Below, piece after piece: positions 56,833 through 64,000 of a DNA stretch of 64,000 bases. Source of the DNA: Rs1 sp029027825 (GTDB taxonomy: Bacteria; Pseudomonadota; Gammaproteobacteria; Pseudomonadales; Balneatricaceae). The notes below the pieces were generated by a model. The model had not been told where the DNA came from. It saw nothing but the letters and a program-made list of their open reading frames with translations, and ran no database searches. Position 1 is the first letter of the stretch. Each line of letters starts with the position of its first letter. Location of the stretch: assembly GCA_029027825.1 (NCBI GenBank), contig CP093399.1:3658001-3722000 (forward strand), in the 5' to 3' direction. A program made the position numbers and the translations under genes.

Positions 56833-58743
56833 TCACTTAGCCACTGGTAATTTTTGTACAGTCAATATCCCGTCTTTACTGATACCTCCTGCCAGATAAT
56901 CGACGCTAGCACCCACTGGCAAAACATCGCTAACCTTTTTCGTTCTAGAAGATTTAGAGACACTGAGCCCAGCCAGAAGATTACCGTTGCGATCACTGAC
57001 GGTGCCATCTGCATTAATCACCACATCTTCGGCTTTTATCACCGTCCCATCAGCCATCACTAAATTGCCGTCACTGTCCAATGTCGCACCATTAATAATC
57101 GAGCCATCCGCCAGCACTACTGAATTAGCGGAGATCACCGAGCCGTCAGCCATCACTATGTTACCTGCACTATCTAGCGTCGCATCGTTAATAATTGTGC
57201 CATCGGCTAACATCACTGAATGTTCTGTGATCACCGAACCGTCAGCCATCACTAAGTTGCCTTCGCTATCTAAAGTCGCATCTTTAATAATCGTGCCGTC
57301 CGCCAACATCACTGAATTAGCCGTGATCACCGAGCCATCTGCCATCACTATATTGCCTTCACTATCTACGCTCGCATCTTTAAGAATCGTGCCATCCGCC
57401 AACATCACTGAATTAGCCGTGATCACCGAGCCGTCGGCCATCACCAAGTTACCTTCACTATCAATAGTCGCATCTTTAATTACTGTGCCATCCGCTAGCA
57501 TCACAGAGCCGTCAGCCTGCTGCTTAGCACCCGCAAGGTTTAGTTGCTTAGCGCCAACCGTATTCAACTGTTTAGCACCGCCAATATTTAACGGGGTTGC
57601 TCCGCTAATATTTTTTACCTTAGCCCCTGCTAAGCTCTGTACTTTTTCGCCATCAAGTAATCTACCATCACTGGTCATTAAACTGCCATCTGCCGCAATG
57701 ACTAGACTATCCGGATCAATCACATTGCCATCTTTATCAACAATCTCGCCTTTAGCATTCAGGCTTAAGCCCCGGCTGCTCAAATTAATACCTGACTTAG
57801 TGCGAATAGTGCCATCTGCCGCTATCAACAAATTTTGATTACTCAGTGCCACACCATCCTTATTACGTAGCACTCCATCTTTACCAAGCACCACATTATC
57901 ACTGAGCTTTTCAGTGCTACGGCGCAACTGCTCTTTACGCTCCAGTCGCTTAGCATTGGCCAGCACCTCATTACTAGAGATGACACTAAAGCCAGACCCG
58001 GACTTATCTTTACGGTTGCGCAAGAGTACTAATAAATCTCCTTTGTCTTGGGCTGAGGCTAAAATAGCCGCCTCTTTAGCCGTCACATTGAGTGTCACTG
58101 TCGTAAAGTTTTGATTGATTCCCGGGTTGACGCCGCCACGTAAGAAACGTACTTTTTCAGTGTAGTCATATGCGCTGTCGCGCCCAGTGGTCAATACCTC
58201 TACATTTTCCAGAACCGGCATAATGCTCTTTTGTTGAGAGTCGCCGATGCTAATATTCACAAATAAATCTATGCGGTTACCCGGCCTCAACAACCCGGTA
58301 AAAGTGCTCATCTCATCCACTTGGATAGTCATTGCGCGGCGCTTGATGGTCAATGTATCAGAAAAATCTAATGGAAAATCTGCCCCTACGTAGCTGGCCA
58401 GCAACATTTTGCCTACCGCTAAGTTCTGCTGTAAAATTTTTCCTTCGATTGCATCAAACTGCCCCGGACGTATCGCATTATTGTCAACATAAGCTGCTGG
58501 TATTTCTCTGATCGACAAAGTATTACCGTCTAAAACATCACCTTTTAACAAGTCTTTACTGGCGACGACTACTGCGACAAGCTCTGATTTAGGCTTCAAC
58601 AAATCACGTAGCGACGACTCTCTGGCATTTAAATAAAGCATTGCCAGAAAAGCGCCCAGTATCCCTAAACCTATCGCTACAAAAAGTAAGGTGATTGTTT
58701 TTTTACTACTAGTGGCCAATGTTCGATCTCCCACGCTCAGCAT
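56833..58743 (-). CDS. cpaB: CpaB/RcpC-like pilus protein with a large repeat extension
   Basis: 636 residues, about twice the usual 260-330. Residues 1-45 hold the N-terminal membrane helix, 50-120 the SAF domain (ELVAVVVASKDLLKGDVLDG) and 130-265 the usual RcpC/CpaB domain (FTGLLRPGNRIDLFVNISIG, VTLNVTAKEAAILASAQDKG). From 280 on the protein is unusual: a DG-rich region, a GAKQLN-rich linker (373-408), then five 32-residue repeats (414-573) of the form VMLADGTIIKDATLDSEGNL followed by VMADGSVITANS, and a tail. The repeats look like a beta-solenoid or roll. Placed in the periplasm, it may extend the secretin channel or bind cell wall. A mobile element separates it from the pilin-like gene upstream. 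Confidence 0.9.
   Translation of the reverse strand: MLSVGDRTLATSSKKTITLLFVAIGLGILGAFLAMLYLNARESSLRDLLKPKSELVAVVVASKDLLKGDVLDGNTLSIREIPAAYVDNNAIRPGQFDAIEGKILQQNLAVGKMLLASYVGADFPLDFSDTLTIKRRAMTIQVDEMSTFTGLLRPGNRIDLFVNISIGDSQQKSIMPVLENVEVLTTGRDSAYDYTEKVRFLRGGVNPGINQNFTTVTLNVTAKEAAILASAQDKGDLLVLLRNRKDKSGSGFSVISSNEVLANAKRLERKEQLRRSTEKLSDNVVLGKDGVLRNKDGVALSNQNLLIAADGTIRTKSGINLSSRGLSLNAKGEIVDKDGNVIDPDSLVIAADGSLMTSDGRLLDGEKVQSLAGAKVKNISGATPLNIGGAKQLNTVGAKQLNLAGAKQQADGSVMLADGTVIKDATIDSEGNLVMADGSVITANSVMLADGTILKDASVDSEGNIVMADGSVITANSVMLADGTIIKDATLDSEGNLVMADGSVITEHSVMLADGTIINDATLDSAGNIVMADGSVISANSVVLADGSIINGATLDSDGNLVMADGTVIKAEDVVINADGTVSDRNGNLLAGLSVSKSSRTKKVSDVLPVGASVDYLAGGISKDGILTVQKLPVAK
57025..57504 (-). 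repeat. Five 96-bp repeats in the CpaB-like gene
   Basis: Encodes residues 414-573: five tandem 32-residue units, each with two half-repeats containing ADG(T/S). The DNA units are similar but not identical, which indicates expansion followed by drift under selection for the protein pattern. Confidence 0.9.
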
Positions 58744-58814
58744 TCAGCGTTATTTAAACCTATTCATTAAATTATGCTGATCAGCTTTACTAAACTGACC
58801 GCTTCTAACTATTA

Positions 58815-58974
58815 CCTGAATCAGTGATTTCACTGCACCACATAGCGCAAGCTCTTGATTCTACAGCGGTTAGAAAAACACCCGTTGAACCTATGGGTGC
58901 AGCTAAGATTTTTCAATTCCACTGTAAAACCAATATCTTACACTCTGTATTCGCTTTGAAGTCACGGATTCAGG
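58815..58974. mobile_element. 160-bp MITE-like element with IS1380-type ends, copy 2
   Basis: Same length and ends as the copy at 3681-3840. Perfect 5-bp target repeat TATTA at 58810-58814 and 58975-58979. The right-hand repeat includes the stop codon of the gene at 58977-59450. Hairpin CCCGT/ATGGG at 58881-58885 and 58893-58897. It lies inside the Tad operon, 72 bp before the cpaB-like start. Confidence 0.88.
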
Positions 58975-58976
58975 TA

Positions 58977-59450
58977 TTAACCTTTAAAAACACCCAGAGA
59001 ACTGCGCACCTTTTTCTTAAAGGTTTTAAAACCTGCCTTTACCCGTTTTTTCAGCACCTTGAGTTTAGATAATCCTTCATTTACATCATTAAAACTCTGA
59101 TTCACTTTATTCAAGTGACCGGCAACCTTATTGATTTCAGAGGAGAGTGCCGGAAATTTCTCAAGCCGATTGTAATATTGCGAAAGACCGCCGACATTGC
59201 GTTCCGGTAATTCCGTAATTCGCAATCCATAACTTTGCGCTCTATACCTCTGATGTACCGCCTGCATTAAAGAGCGATCGTATTGCTGATAATGCTGCTC
59301 GGTTGGTGTACTTTTTCGGGTGCCTACATGCCCATATTCACCACCGGATACGGTGAGCATAGCGGCCGTTAACGCAATTAAGAGCACCGTATATTCCACC
59401 ATCGACTGACCCAATTGATGACGTTTTCCGACCGTTTCAACACGATACAT
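58977..59450 (-). CDS. Flp/TadE-type prepilin-like protein
   Basis: 157 residues. Prepilin motif LGQSMVEYTVLLIALTAAML near the start, with the Glu-Tyr pair typical of Flp-type pilins. After the helix come a polar domain and a very basic C-terminus (KKRVKAGFKTFKKKVRSSLG). It ends exactly in the target duplication of a mobile element, so the original C-terminus may have been altered. The start ATG gives 12 residues of leader before the cleavage glycine. Confidence 0.75.
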   Translation of the reverse strand: MYRVETVGKRHQLGQSMVEYTVLLIALTAAMLTVSGGEYGHVGTRKSTPTEQHYQQYDRSLMQAVHQRYRAQSYGLRITELPERNVGGLSQYYNRLEKFPALSSEINKVAGHLNKVNQSFNDVNEGLSKLKVLKKRVKAGFKTFKKKVRSSLGVFKG

Positions 59451-60116
59451 TTAATTAGCCCGACTCAAATTAGCCACAATATAACTTTCACCGGCCAAAT
59501 TATTAATCGTCAAACTTAATTTACGCTCACCTTTAGCTAACAGTAAAACTCGGCCTTTCAACCCGGAGTGCTGAGTATCATTTTGTAGCACCCAGCCACG
59601 GTGACGGTAGTGGTTTAAATAAAATTGGCTGTTCGCCGACACGCTGAAATGATTGCGAATTTGCACCGTATTACTGGTGTTTAATAAATCAGTATGCTTT
59701 TGATTATCAACAATTTTAGAACCGCCCATTTTGGGAAAAACACCGAGTATCGAAGCTTTACTGATTTGCTTATTTTCCAGCAACTGAGGTAAATCACTAA
59801 TACTTAGATAACCGCGACTGCCCATCCCCGCTGATTGAACTTGGACATTGTAATAGTGGGTTTTAAGCTTGGCACCAAGCATATCCCAGGGTTCCATGGT
59901 GCTCTGTACCCCGTTAGCGCCCCACAATTTCTGGTAGTAAGCTAGTAATTTAGCTTTACTGAGCTTAGATTCAAACTTTTGTATAGAGAGTGTCATACCT
60001 AATGTATGAGCACGTTGACTGACACTGCTAACGATAGTGTCTGCAGGGAGCGGAAATCCACTAGCATGAGATAAATGAGACAATAGCGCGAGCGCCAACA
60101 GCAGCAGTTTAATCAT
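59451..60116 (-). CDS. Secreted protein of unknown function in the Tad operon
   Basis: 221 residues, not recognised. Signal peptide MIKLLLLALALLSHLSHASG. The mature part has no motif I can name; SAGMGSRGYLSISDLPQ and a lysine-rich beta-type end are visible. It overlaps the upstream TadE-like gene by 8 bases and abuts the next, so it is co-expressed with the pilus genes. It probably acts in the periplasm. Confidence 0.7.
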   Translation of the reverse strand: MIKLLLLALALLSHLSHASGFPLPADTIVSSVSQRAHTLGMTLSIQKFESKLSKAKLLAYYQKLWGANGVQSTMEPWDMLGAKLKTHYYNVQVQSAGMGSRGYLSISDLPQLLENKQISKASILGVFPKMGGSKIVDNQKHTDLLNTSNTVQIRNHFSVSANSQFYLNHYRHRGWVLQNDTQHSGLKGRVLLLAKGERKLSLTINNLAGESYIVANLSRAN

Positions 60117-61095
60117 TGCGACAGTACCCCTGCTTATTACAAAGCTTACTGTCTAACAATTTATTGATATTATCTTGGTGTTTGTTGCTTTTCCGATCGC
60201 CTTGCAGATATTTATCTCGGGGCAATACACTCATATCCATATGCCCAAATACCAGCTGTTTATCGTCAATTTCAGGAGAGAGCAGCGCAACAGAGACTAT
60301 ATTTTGCGCGGTCACAGAAGGGGGTAGAGAAAATGGAATTAGACTCTTCAATTTATCTGATACCGTTTCAATGTGATCCGCTATAATAGCCGTGGGTGCC
60401 AGTGGGGTGACTTTCTTAGTCAGATGATCGACACCGCCGGCATTCCAACTAAGAGAGTAAACTTGCGCTCTGGCACTAAATTTAAGTGTCGCCACATCGA
60501 GTAATCGGTGATCAGTCTCTCGCTTTAAACTAGTGAATAGTGGCGCCTGATTAACCGCTATCTCAACCTTTGCATTAGAAACTCCGTTAGTTTTAACCAC
60601 ATCAAACGTTGTCTTCCCTAACGTCAAGACCGAGGTTACACCGGCGAGTACTTTACCAAACACATCCACCACACCACTTAACGGTCCATGTATCTTTTGT
60701 CGGGAATCAATATCGCTCACCTTAATATCAGCTAGCATCGAATTGCCATTATGATAGCGCCAGAGCTTTCTGCCTTTATTATCATCAGCGTTATATTGGT
60801 GCGCTTCGCTGAGCAGTTTTCTTTTCATACTGTGAGCTAGACTGGTCCGATTAATAAAAGGAGTACCTGATTTATTAAAACCACTAGGTTGAAATTCATC
60901 GCGATTACTTTTTGCTAATTTAACCGTGCGCTCCCATGCCACAAAGCGTGCTCCGCTGACTGCTGCGTGTTGCATGTCAATATATTTACCGAGCATCGGC
61001 ACAATCAGAAACAGTGGCACTAAGACAAAGGCGCTGGCTACTAACATTTCGGTCATCGCCTGACCTTTTTGTGGGCCATGGGTGCAATTTAGCAT
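60109..61095 (-). CDS. TadE/TadG-like pseudopilin
   Basis: 328 residues. Prepilin-like N-terminus KGQAMTEMLVASAFVLVPLF with Glu after the cleavage glycine, then YIDMQHAAVSGARFVAWERT, the usual TadE/TadG continuation. The large periplasmic part carries no recognised domain. It touches both neighbours (overlap of 8 and 1 bases), so it is part of one transcript. Confidence 0.8.
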   Translation of the reverse strand: MLNCTHGPQKGQAMTEMLVASAFVLVPLFLIVPMLGKYIDMQHAAVSGARFVAWERTVKLAKSNRDEFQPSGFNKSGTPFINRTSLAHSMKRKLLSEAHQYNADDNKGRKLWRYHNGNSMLADIKVSDIDSRQKIHGPLSGVVDVFGKVLAGVTSVLTLGKTTFDVVKTNGVSNAKVEIAVNQAPLFTSLKRETDHRLLDVATLKFSARAQVYSLSWNAGGVDHLTKKVTPLAPTAIIADHIETVSDKLKSLIPFSLPPSVTAQNIVSVALLSPEIDDKQLVFGHMDMSVLPRDKYLQGDRKSNKHQDNINKLLDSKLCNKQGYCRND

Positions 61096-63089
61096 CAGAT
61101 AAACCCTCCGGATCCCGAGGAGAATAATCCCTGTAAATTACCCAGCAAGTTTTTAAAATTTTCAATAGTCTGATTAAATTCATGTTTGAAGGGATTTTGT
61201 CCGGACTGAAAAGCCAAAGACGCTGTGCGATCAAAATAGCTAGTATCGACCAGTCTTGCGTCCCAATACGGATTAAACCCATTGCTAGATCCTATGATCT
61301 TTTTCCCGTAGCGATTTTTTATCGAAAAATAGTCAAGATCAACCGGTTCACTATAATAGACTTGTGCTTTTCCTATCACGGCGATAGCCAAGCCCCCCTC
61401 TTCGGGCTCATCTAGCGAGAAATTACCGCTGGGGGCTGCCACCCGAAAGCTGGAAGTTTTTTGCTGGGTCAGTGCAATCAGCATGTAAGGCGCTTCTAAC
61501 CCGGTGAAGAGTAACTTGTTGGACTTTTTAGCCAGAGCGGCCGAAAAGTTATTGTGCTGACCAATGTTTGGCAGGGCATTGACCATTTGGTATCCACCCG
61601 CTGCCATTCGATAAGACTTACTTACATTATTGCTTGATTTAGCTATCTGCTTTTTTATATAAAACCAGGGAACCTGCTTCTCCCAAGTATCGCCATACAT
61701 TTGATCGCGACCACCGGCAGTAAAACCTTTTAACTTAGGCTTGCCGTTACCCGCTATAGCCGCTCCGGCACCCATAGGAACATGAGGCGATTTAATTGCC
61801 CCAATATCTATTTTGAAGCAATAAATAACACAAATTTTAAGGGTCGGGTGTATCTGGGCGCTGAGGTCTGAACCGTCTGCGGCACTCCAGATGTAGCCCT
61901 TTTTCTTCTCTATGACAACTTGGCTGCCACCTTTACGATCGGCGCTAGCTTCACCTCTCACTACCGCTTTATAACCAAATTTCCAAACATCAGGTAAACC
62001 GACCAAGAAACAGCCCCCAAAAAGCGGACAATTAAATCCCTCTATTGCACCGACCGTCACCTTTCCTTTGAACAGATCAAGCTTCCAGCCACCTGTAGAG
62101 ACGCCCGCTTGAGTATGACAATCTAACGCTAATAGTTTGAGTTCATTCTTAGGCACTAATTTTTTTATTACCTTGCGAATGAACCCCATGACGAAACTTT
62201 TAATCCCCGGTATATTCGGTATATATTTGCCTAAAAAGTTAACCGCAGCATCAATAATTTTCCCACTATCAAATGTTGGGATTTTATCGAGTGCCTTTTT
62301 CACTAAACCATCGTTTCCACAGGGCCGGTTACGGGTAAAATTATCTCTAGAGTCATTAACTACTTGAGCGAAGCGCGCCATTTCATTATCAATACCGCTC
62401 GGATGCTTCACGAAGTTATACACGGGTAAAGACAGCAAATCTCCGTAGTAGCTACCGTAGTGCATCGCCACCGAAAACAACCCAAATCCAGACAGTCCTA
62501 CACTATTTTGCTGTAAATCCCCGACGTTATTTTTAGGCACTTGAGTAATCGCTGCGTAGCTAAACGTTAATGTTGCCAGATGCATCAGCTGCTGCGAACT
62601 GCCATAGACCTGATTAATGCTATGCAAGCCTTTAGTAAACAGCTTAGCCATCGGCTTAACCACGCGTTTAGCCGCGTTAGAGGTAGTTTTCTTTACTTTA
62701 GAAATAAATCTTATACCACTTGCTATACCTGAACCGATGATAGGGATAGCACTTAACAGTGAAGCTAAAAGATTAAGATTTTTTGGCTCAGACTCGAGCA
62801 TTATCATCCAGGAGTGGAGACTAACCATTTGCCCGATTGCCACTTCATTCGCGACCATGGCACGGTTAATGTACGCTCCGTAATTAAGATCGCGCGCCTC
62901 TAACACAGACACACTGTAGGCAGTGGCATCCGCAGCATTTTGCAGCTGCATTTTTTCACTGGTCAGAATACCGGTACTGAGCAGTGAAATAGCGCCGATC
63001 ACACCGATCACGGTTAACAGCAAGATCAGCACAATAGCTTGCCCCGATTGCCGAGGGCCTGCCATCACCGGATGCGTCCAGACAGTCAC
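61095..63089 (-). CDS. TadG-like pilus assembly protein
   Basis: 664 residues. N-terminal segment RQSGQAIVLILLLTVIGVIG then KMQLQNAADATAYSVSVLEA is the TadG-like opening. Unlike the other pilin-like proteins here, the Glu at position +5 is replaced by Leu. The rest is a long periplasmic region with several cysteines and no von Willebrand domain that I can see. The start is a GTG; an in-frame ATG eight codons later is possible. It lies downstream of the Flp pilin. Confidence 0.8.
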   Translation of the reverse strand: MTVWTHPVMAGPRQSGQAIVLILLLTVIGVIGAISLLSTGILTSEKMQLQNAADATAYSVSVLEARDLNYGAYINRAMVANEVAIGQMVSLHSWMIMLESEPKNLNLLASLLSAIPIIGSGIASGIRFISKVKKTTSNAAKRVVKPMAKLFTKGLHSINQVYGSSQQLMHLATLTFSYAAITQVPKNNVGDLQQNSVGLSGFGLFSVAMHYGSYYGDLLSLPVYNFVKHPSGIDNEMARFAQVVNDSRDNFTRNRPCGNDGLVKKALDKIPTFDSGKIIDAAVNFLGKYIPNIPGIKSFVMGFIRKVIKKLVPKNELKLLALDCHTQAGVSTGGWKLDLFKGKVTVGAIEGFNCPLFGGCFLVGLPDVWKFGYKAVVRGEASADRKGGSQVVIEKKKGYIWSAADGSDLSAQIHPTLKICVIYCFKIDIGAIKSPHVPMGAGAAIAGNGKPKLKGFTAGGRDQMYGDTWEKQVPWFYIKKQIAKSSNNVSKSYRMAAGGYQMVNALPNIGQHNNFSAALAKKSNKLLFTGLEAPYMLIALTQQKTSSFRVAAPSGNFSLDEPEEGGLAIAVIGKAQVYYSEPVDLDYFSIKNRYGKKIIGSSNGFNPYWDARLVDTSYFDRTASLAFQSGQNPFKHEFNQTIENFKNLLGNLQGLFSSGSGGFI

Positions 63090-63116
63090 AATCAGCTACC
63101 AACTAATCGATAAATA

Positions 63117-63377
63117 TCAGTTTGAATCTTTAAAGTTTGTAAGCTTTTTGGACTTAGCGCCATCTGTAATCGCATCGCCAGCCTTGCTCTTGGCTTGTGT
63201 TTGAGCTTTTTCCGACGCCGCTGTATCACCTGCGAGCTCCGCGCTTAGCGTACCCATTTGGCTTCTCAAGGTATCTCCAAAAAAACCGTAAACCGCAATC
63301 GCCGCGATAGCAATCAGCGCCACAATAATTATGTACTCAGTCATACCTTGGCCCAACTGCTTGATTCTACTTTTCAT
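63117..63377 (-). CDS. flp: Flp-family type IVb pilin
   Basis: 86 residues, the likely major subunit of the Tad pilus. Short leader MKSRIKQLGQG, then MTEYIIIVALIAIAAIAVYG with the diagnostic Glu-Tyr pair. The C-terminal third is lysine- and alanine-rich. AAAGGTGAT precedes the ATG. Processing needs a TadV peptidase, which is not encoded in this window. Confidence 0.9.
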   Translation of the reverse strand: MKSRIKQLGQGMTEYIIIVALIAIAAIAVYGFFGDTLRSQMGTLSAELAGDTAASEKAQTQAKSKAGDAITDGAKSKKLTNFKDSN

Positions 63378-63419
63378 ACATCACCTTTTTTATTACAATT
63401 TAAATTCTTAAACCAGCAT

Positions 63420-63923
63420 TCAACTTTTATTAAATACTATGTTACGTTTTCGACGCTGGATAATAAGCAGCGCCACTAACAACGGACCCAACACTGCAGC
63501 GACCAACTCTGGCCCATGATTGTCTATAGAGAGCAGCAACAAGCTAGCCACTAACAGCGACACTGCGCCCAAATTAAGCAGCACTTTGCCTCTGGCTTTT
63601 TTGAAAATCGGCCACAACACCAGCGAGATCGACATATAAACGACAAATTGCACTGCCTGCCACTGCGGCGTCTCGACTAATTGCTCTAGCACATAACTAA
63701 AACATTCCAGCTCTACAGATACACCACAAATATATTCGGTGGTTGCTGGCAAGTGCAAAACTCGGTACAACAACATAGTTAGCAGCGAGAGTGCCAGCAA
63801 TGTATAGTAAAGAAGCGAGGCTAACAACACTCTACTCGCTGCGATTGCTTTATCCCCCTTAGCTAGTGCTCTCAAAGTAAACGATTTATCCTTTTTTGCT
63901 TCTCTCACCGATCCGGCAGTCAT
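63420..63923 (-). CDS. Membrane protein of unknown function upstream of flp
   Basis: 167 residues with about four membrane helices (VLLASLLYYTLLALSLLTML, a middle pair, and LLNLGAVSLLVASLLLLSI). It resembles small vitamin-K-epoxide-reductase-like or MauE-like membrane proteins only in size; the cysteines near residues 65-73 (CGVSVELECF) are the one suggestive feature. It may be the first gene of the Tad transcript in this window. Confidence 0.55.
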   Translation of the reverse strand: MTAGSVREAKKDKSFTLRALAKGDKAIAASRVLLASLLYYTLLALSLLTMLLYRVLHLPATTEYICGVSVELECFSYVLEQLVETPQWQAVQFVVYMSISLVLWPIFKKARGKVLLNLGAVSLLVASLLLLSIDNHGPELVAAVLGPLLVALLIIQRRKRNIVFNKS

Positions 63924-64000
63924 AATCTATATTTCACTAAAGCCTACATAATCGATTCACTTGGCAAACTGAATAACTCACCAACTAAACCTTTTCTAGA

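Noticed and set aside
56987..57838. 283-codon plus-strand frame opposite the CpaB repeats
   Set aside because: It is the mirror of the 96-bp repeats; the minus-strand protein has the CpaB core, a start and operon context.

Overview
The window comes from a gammaproteobacterium of moderate GC content, probably marine. The evidence is the 16S-23S-5S operon, an Aap-type amino-acid transporter, a FabY-type ketoacyl synthase, release factor 3 and the overall protein style. I could not fix the order; a Cellvibrionales-like origin is only a guess.

Layout, left to right. (1) 1-6.2 kb: aapM (cut by the window edge), aapQ and aapJ on the minus strand, then a LysR regulator and a solitary periplasmic solute-binding protein. 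(2) 6.2-11.3 kb: a mobile-element dump with two attC-like or REP-like structured sites beside a small secreted-protein gene, a truncated ISAs1-type transposase, a REP-associated tyrosine transposase (RAYT) whose 5' end is tandemly duplicated in a perfect 440-bp repeat, and a chain of short hairpins. (3) 11.3-17.2 kb: one rRNA operon on the minus strand, with no tRNA in the spacer and two strong tandem promoters. (4) 17.3-21.5 kb: an OmpA-like lipoprotein, fabY with a TTG start, a small lipoprotein, and a TatD gene killed by one amber codon. (5) 21.6-43.5 kb: an IS1380-family element, then a type I secretion operon (TolC-like, ABC, HlyD-like) feeding two giant Ig/cadherin/LamG adhesins, ending in a decayed prfC copy. 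(6) 43.55-49.4 kb: an almost identical duplicate of the fabY 3' end plus lipoprotein, an intact TatD, a DUF898 membrane protein, an M48 protease and the intact prfC. (7) 49.5-64 kb: a Tad/Flp pilus operon on the minus strand with FHA and PP2C genes, a CpaB enlarged by 32-residue repeats, and several prepilin-like proteins.

How the parts fit. The secretion/adhesin island sits between two copies of the same chromosomal neighbourhood. The left copies of tatD and prfC are dead and diverged; the right copies are intact. The fabY-end/lipoprotein segment is nearly identical on both sides. This looks like entry of foreign DNA anchored by homology at TatD on one side and joined illegitimately at prfC/fabY on the other. 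The adhesins and the Tad pilus make this a surface-attachment region.

A 160-bp non-autonomous element with the same terminal repeats as the resident IS1380-type element has inserted at least twice, each time with a 5-bp target duplication; one insertion supplies the stop codon of a pilin-like gene. All gene names rest on reading motifs by eye; no database search was possible.
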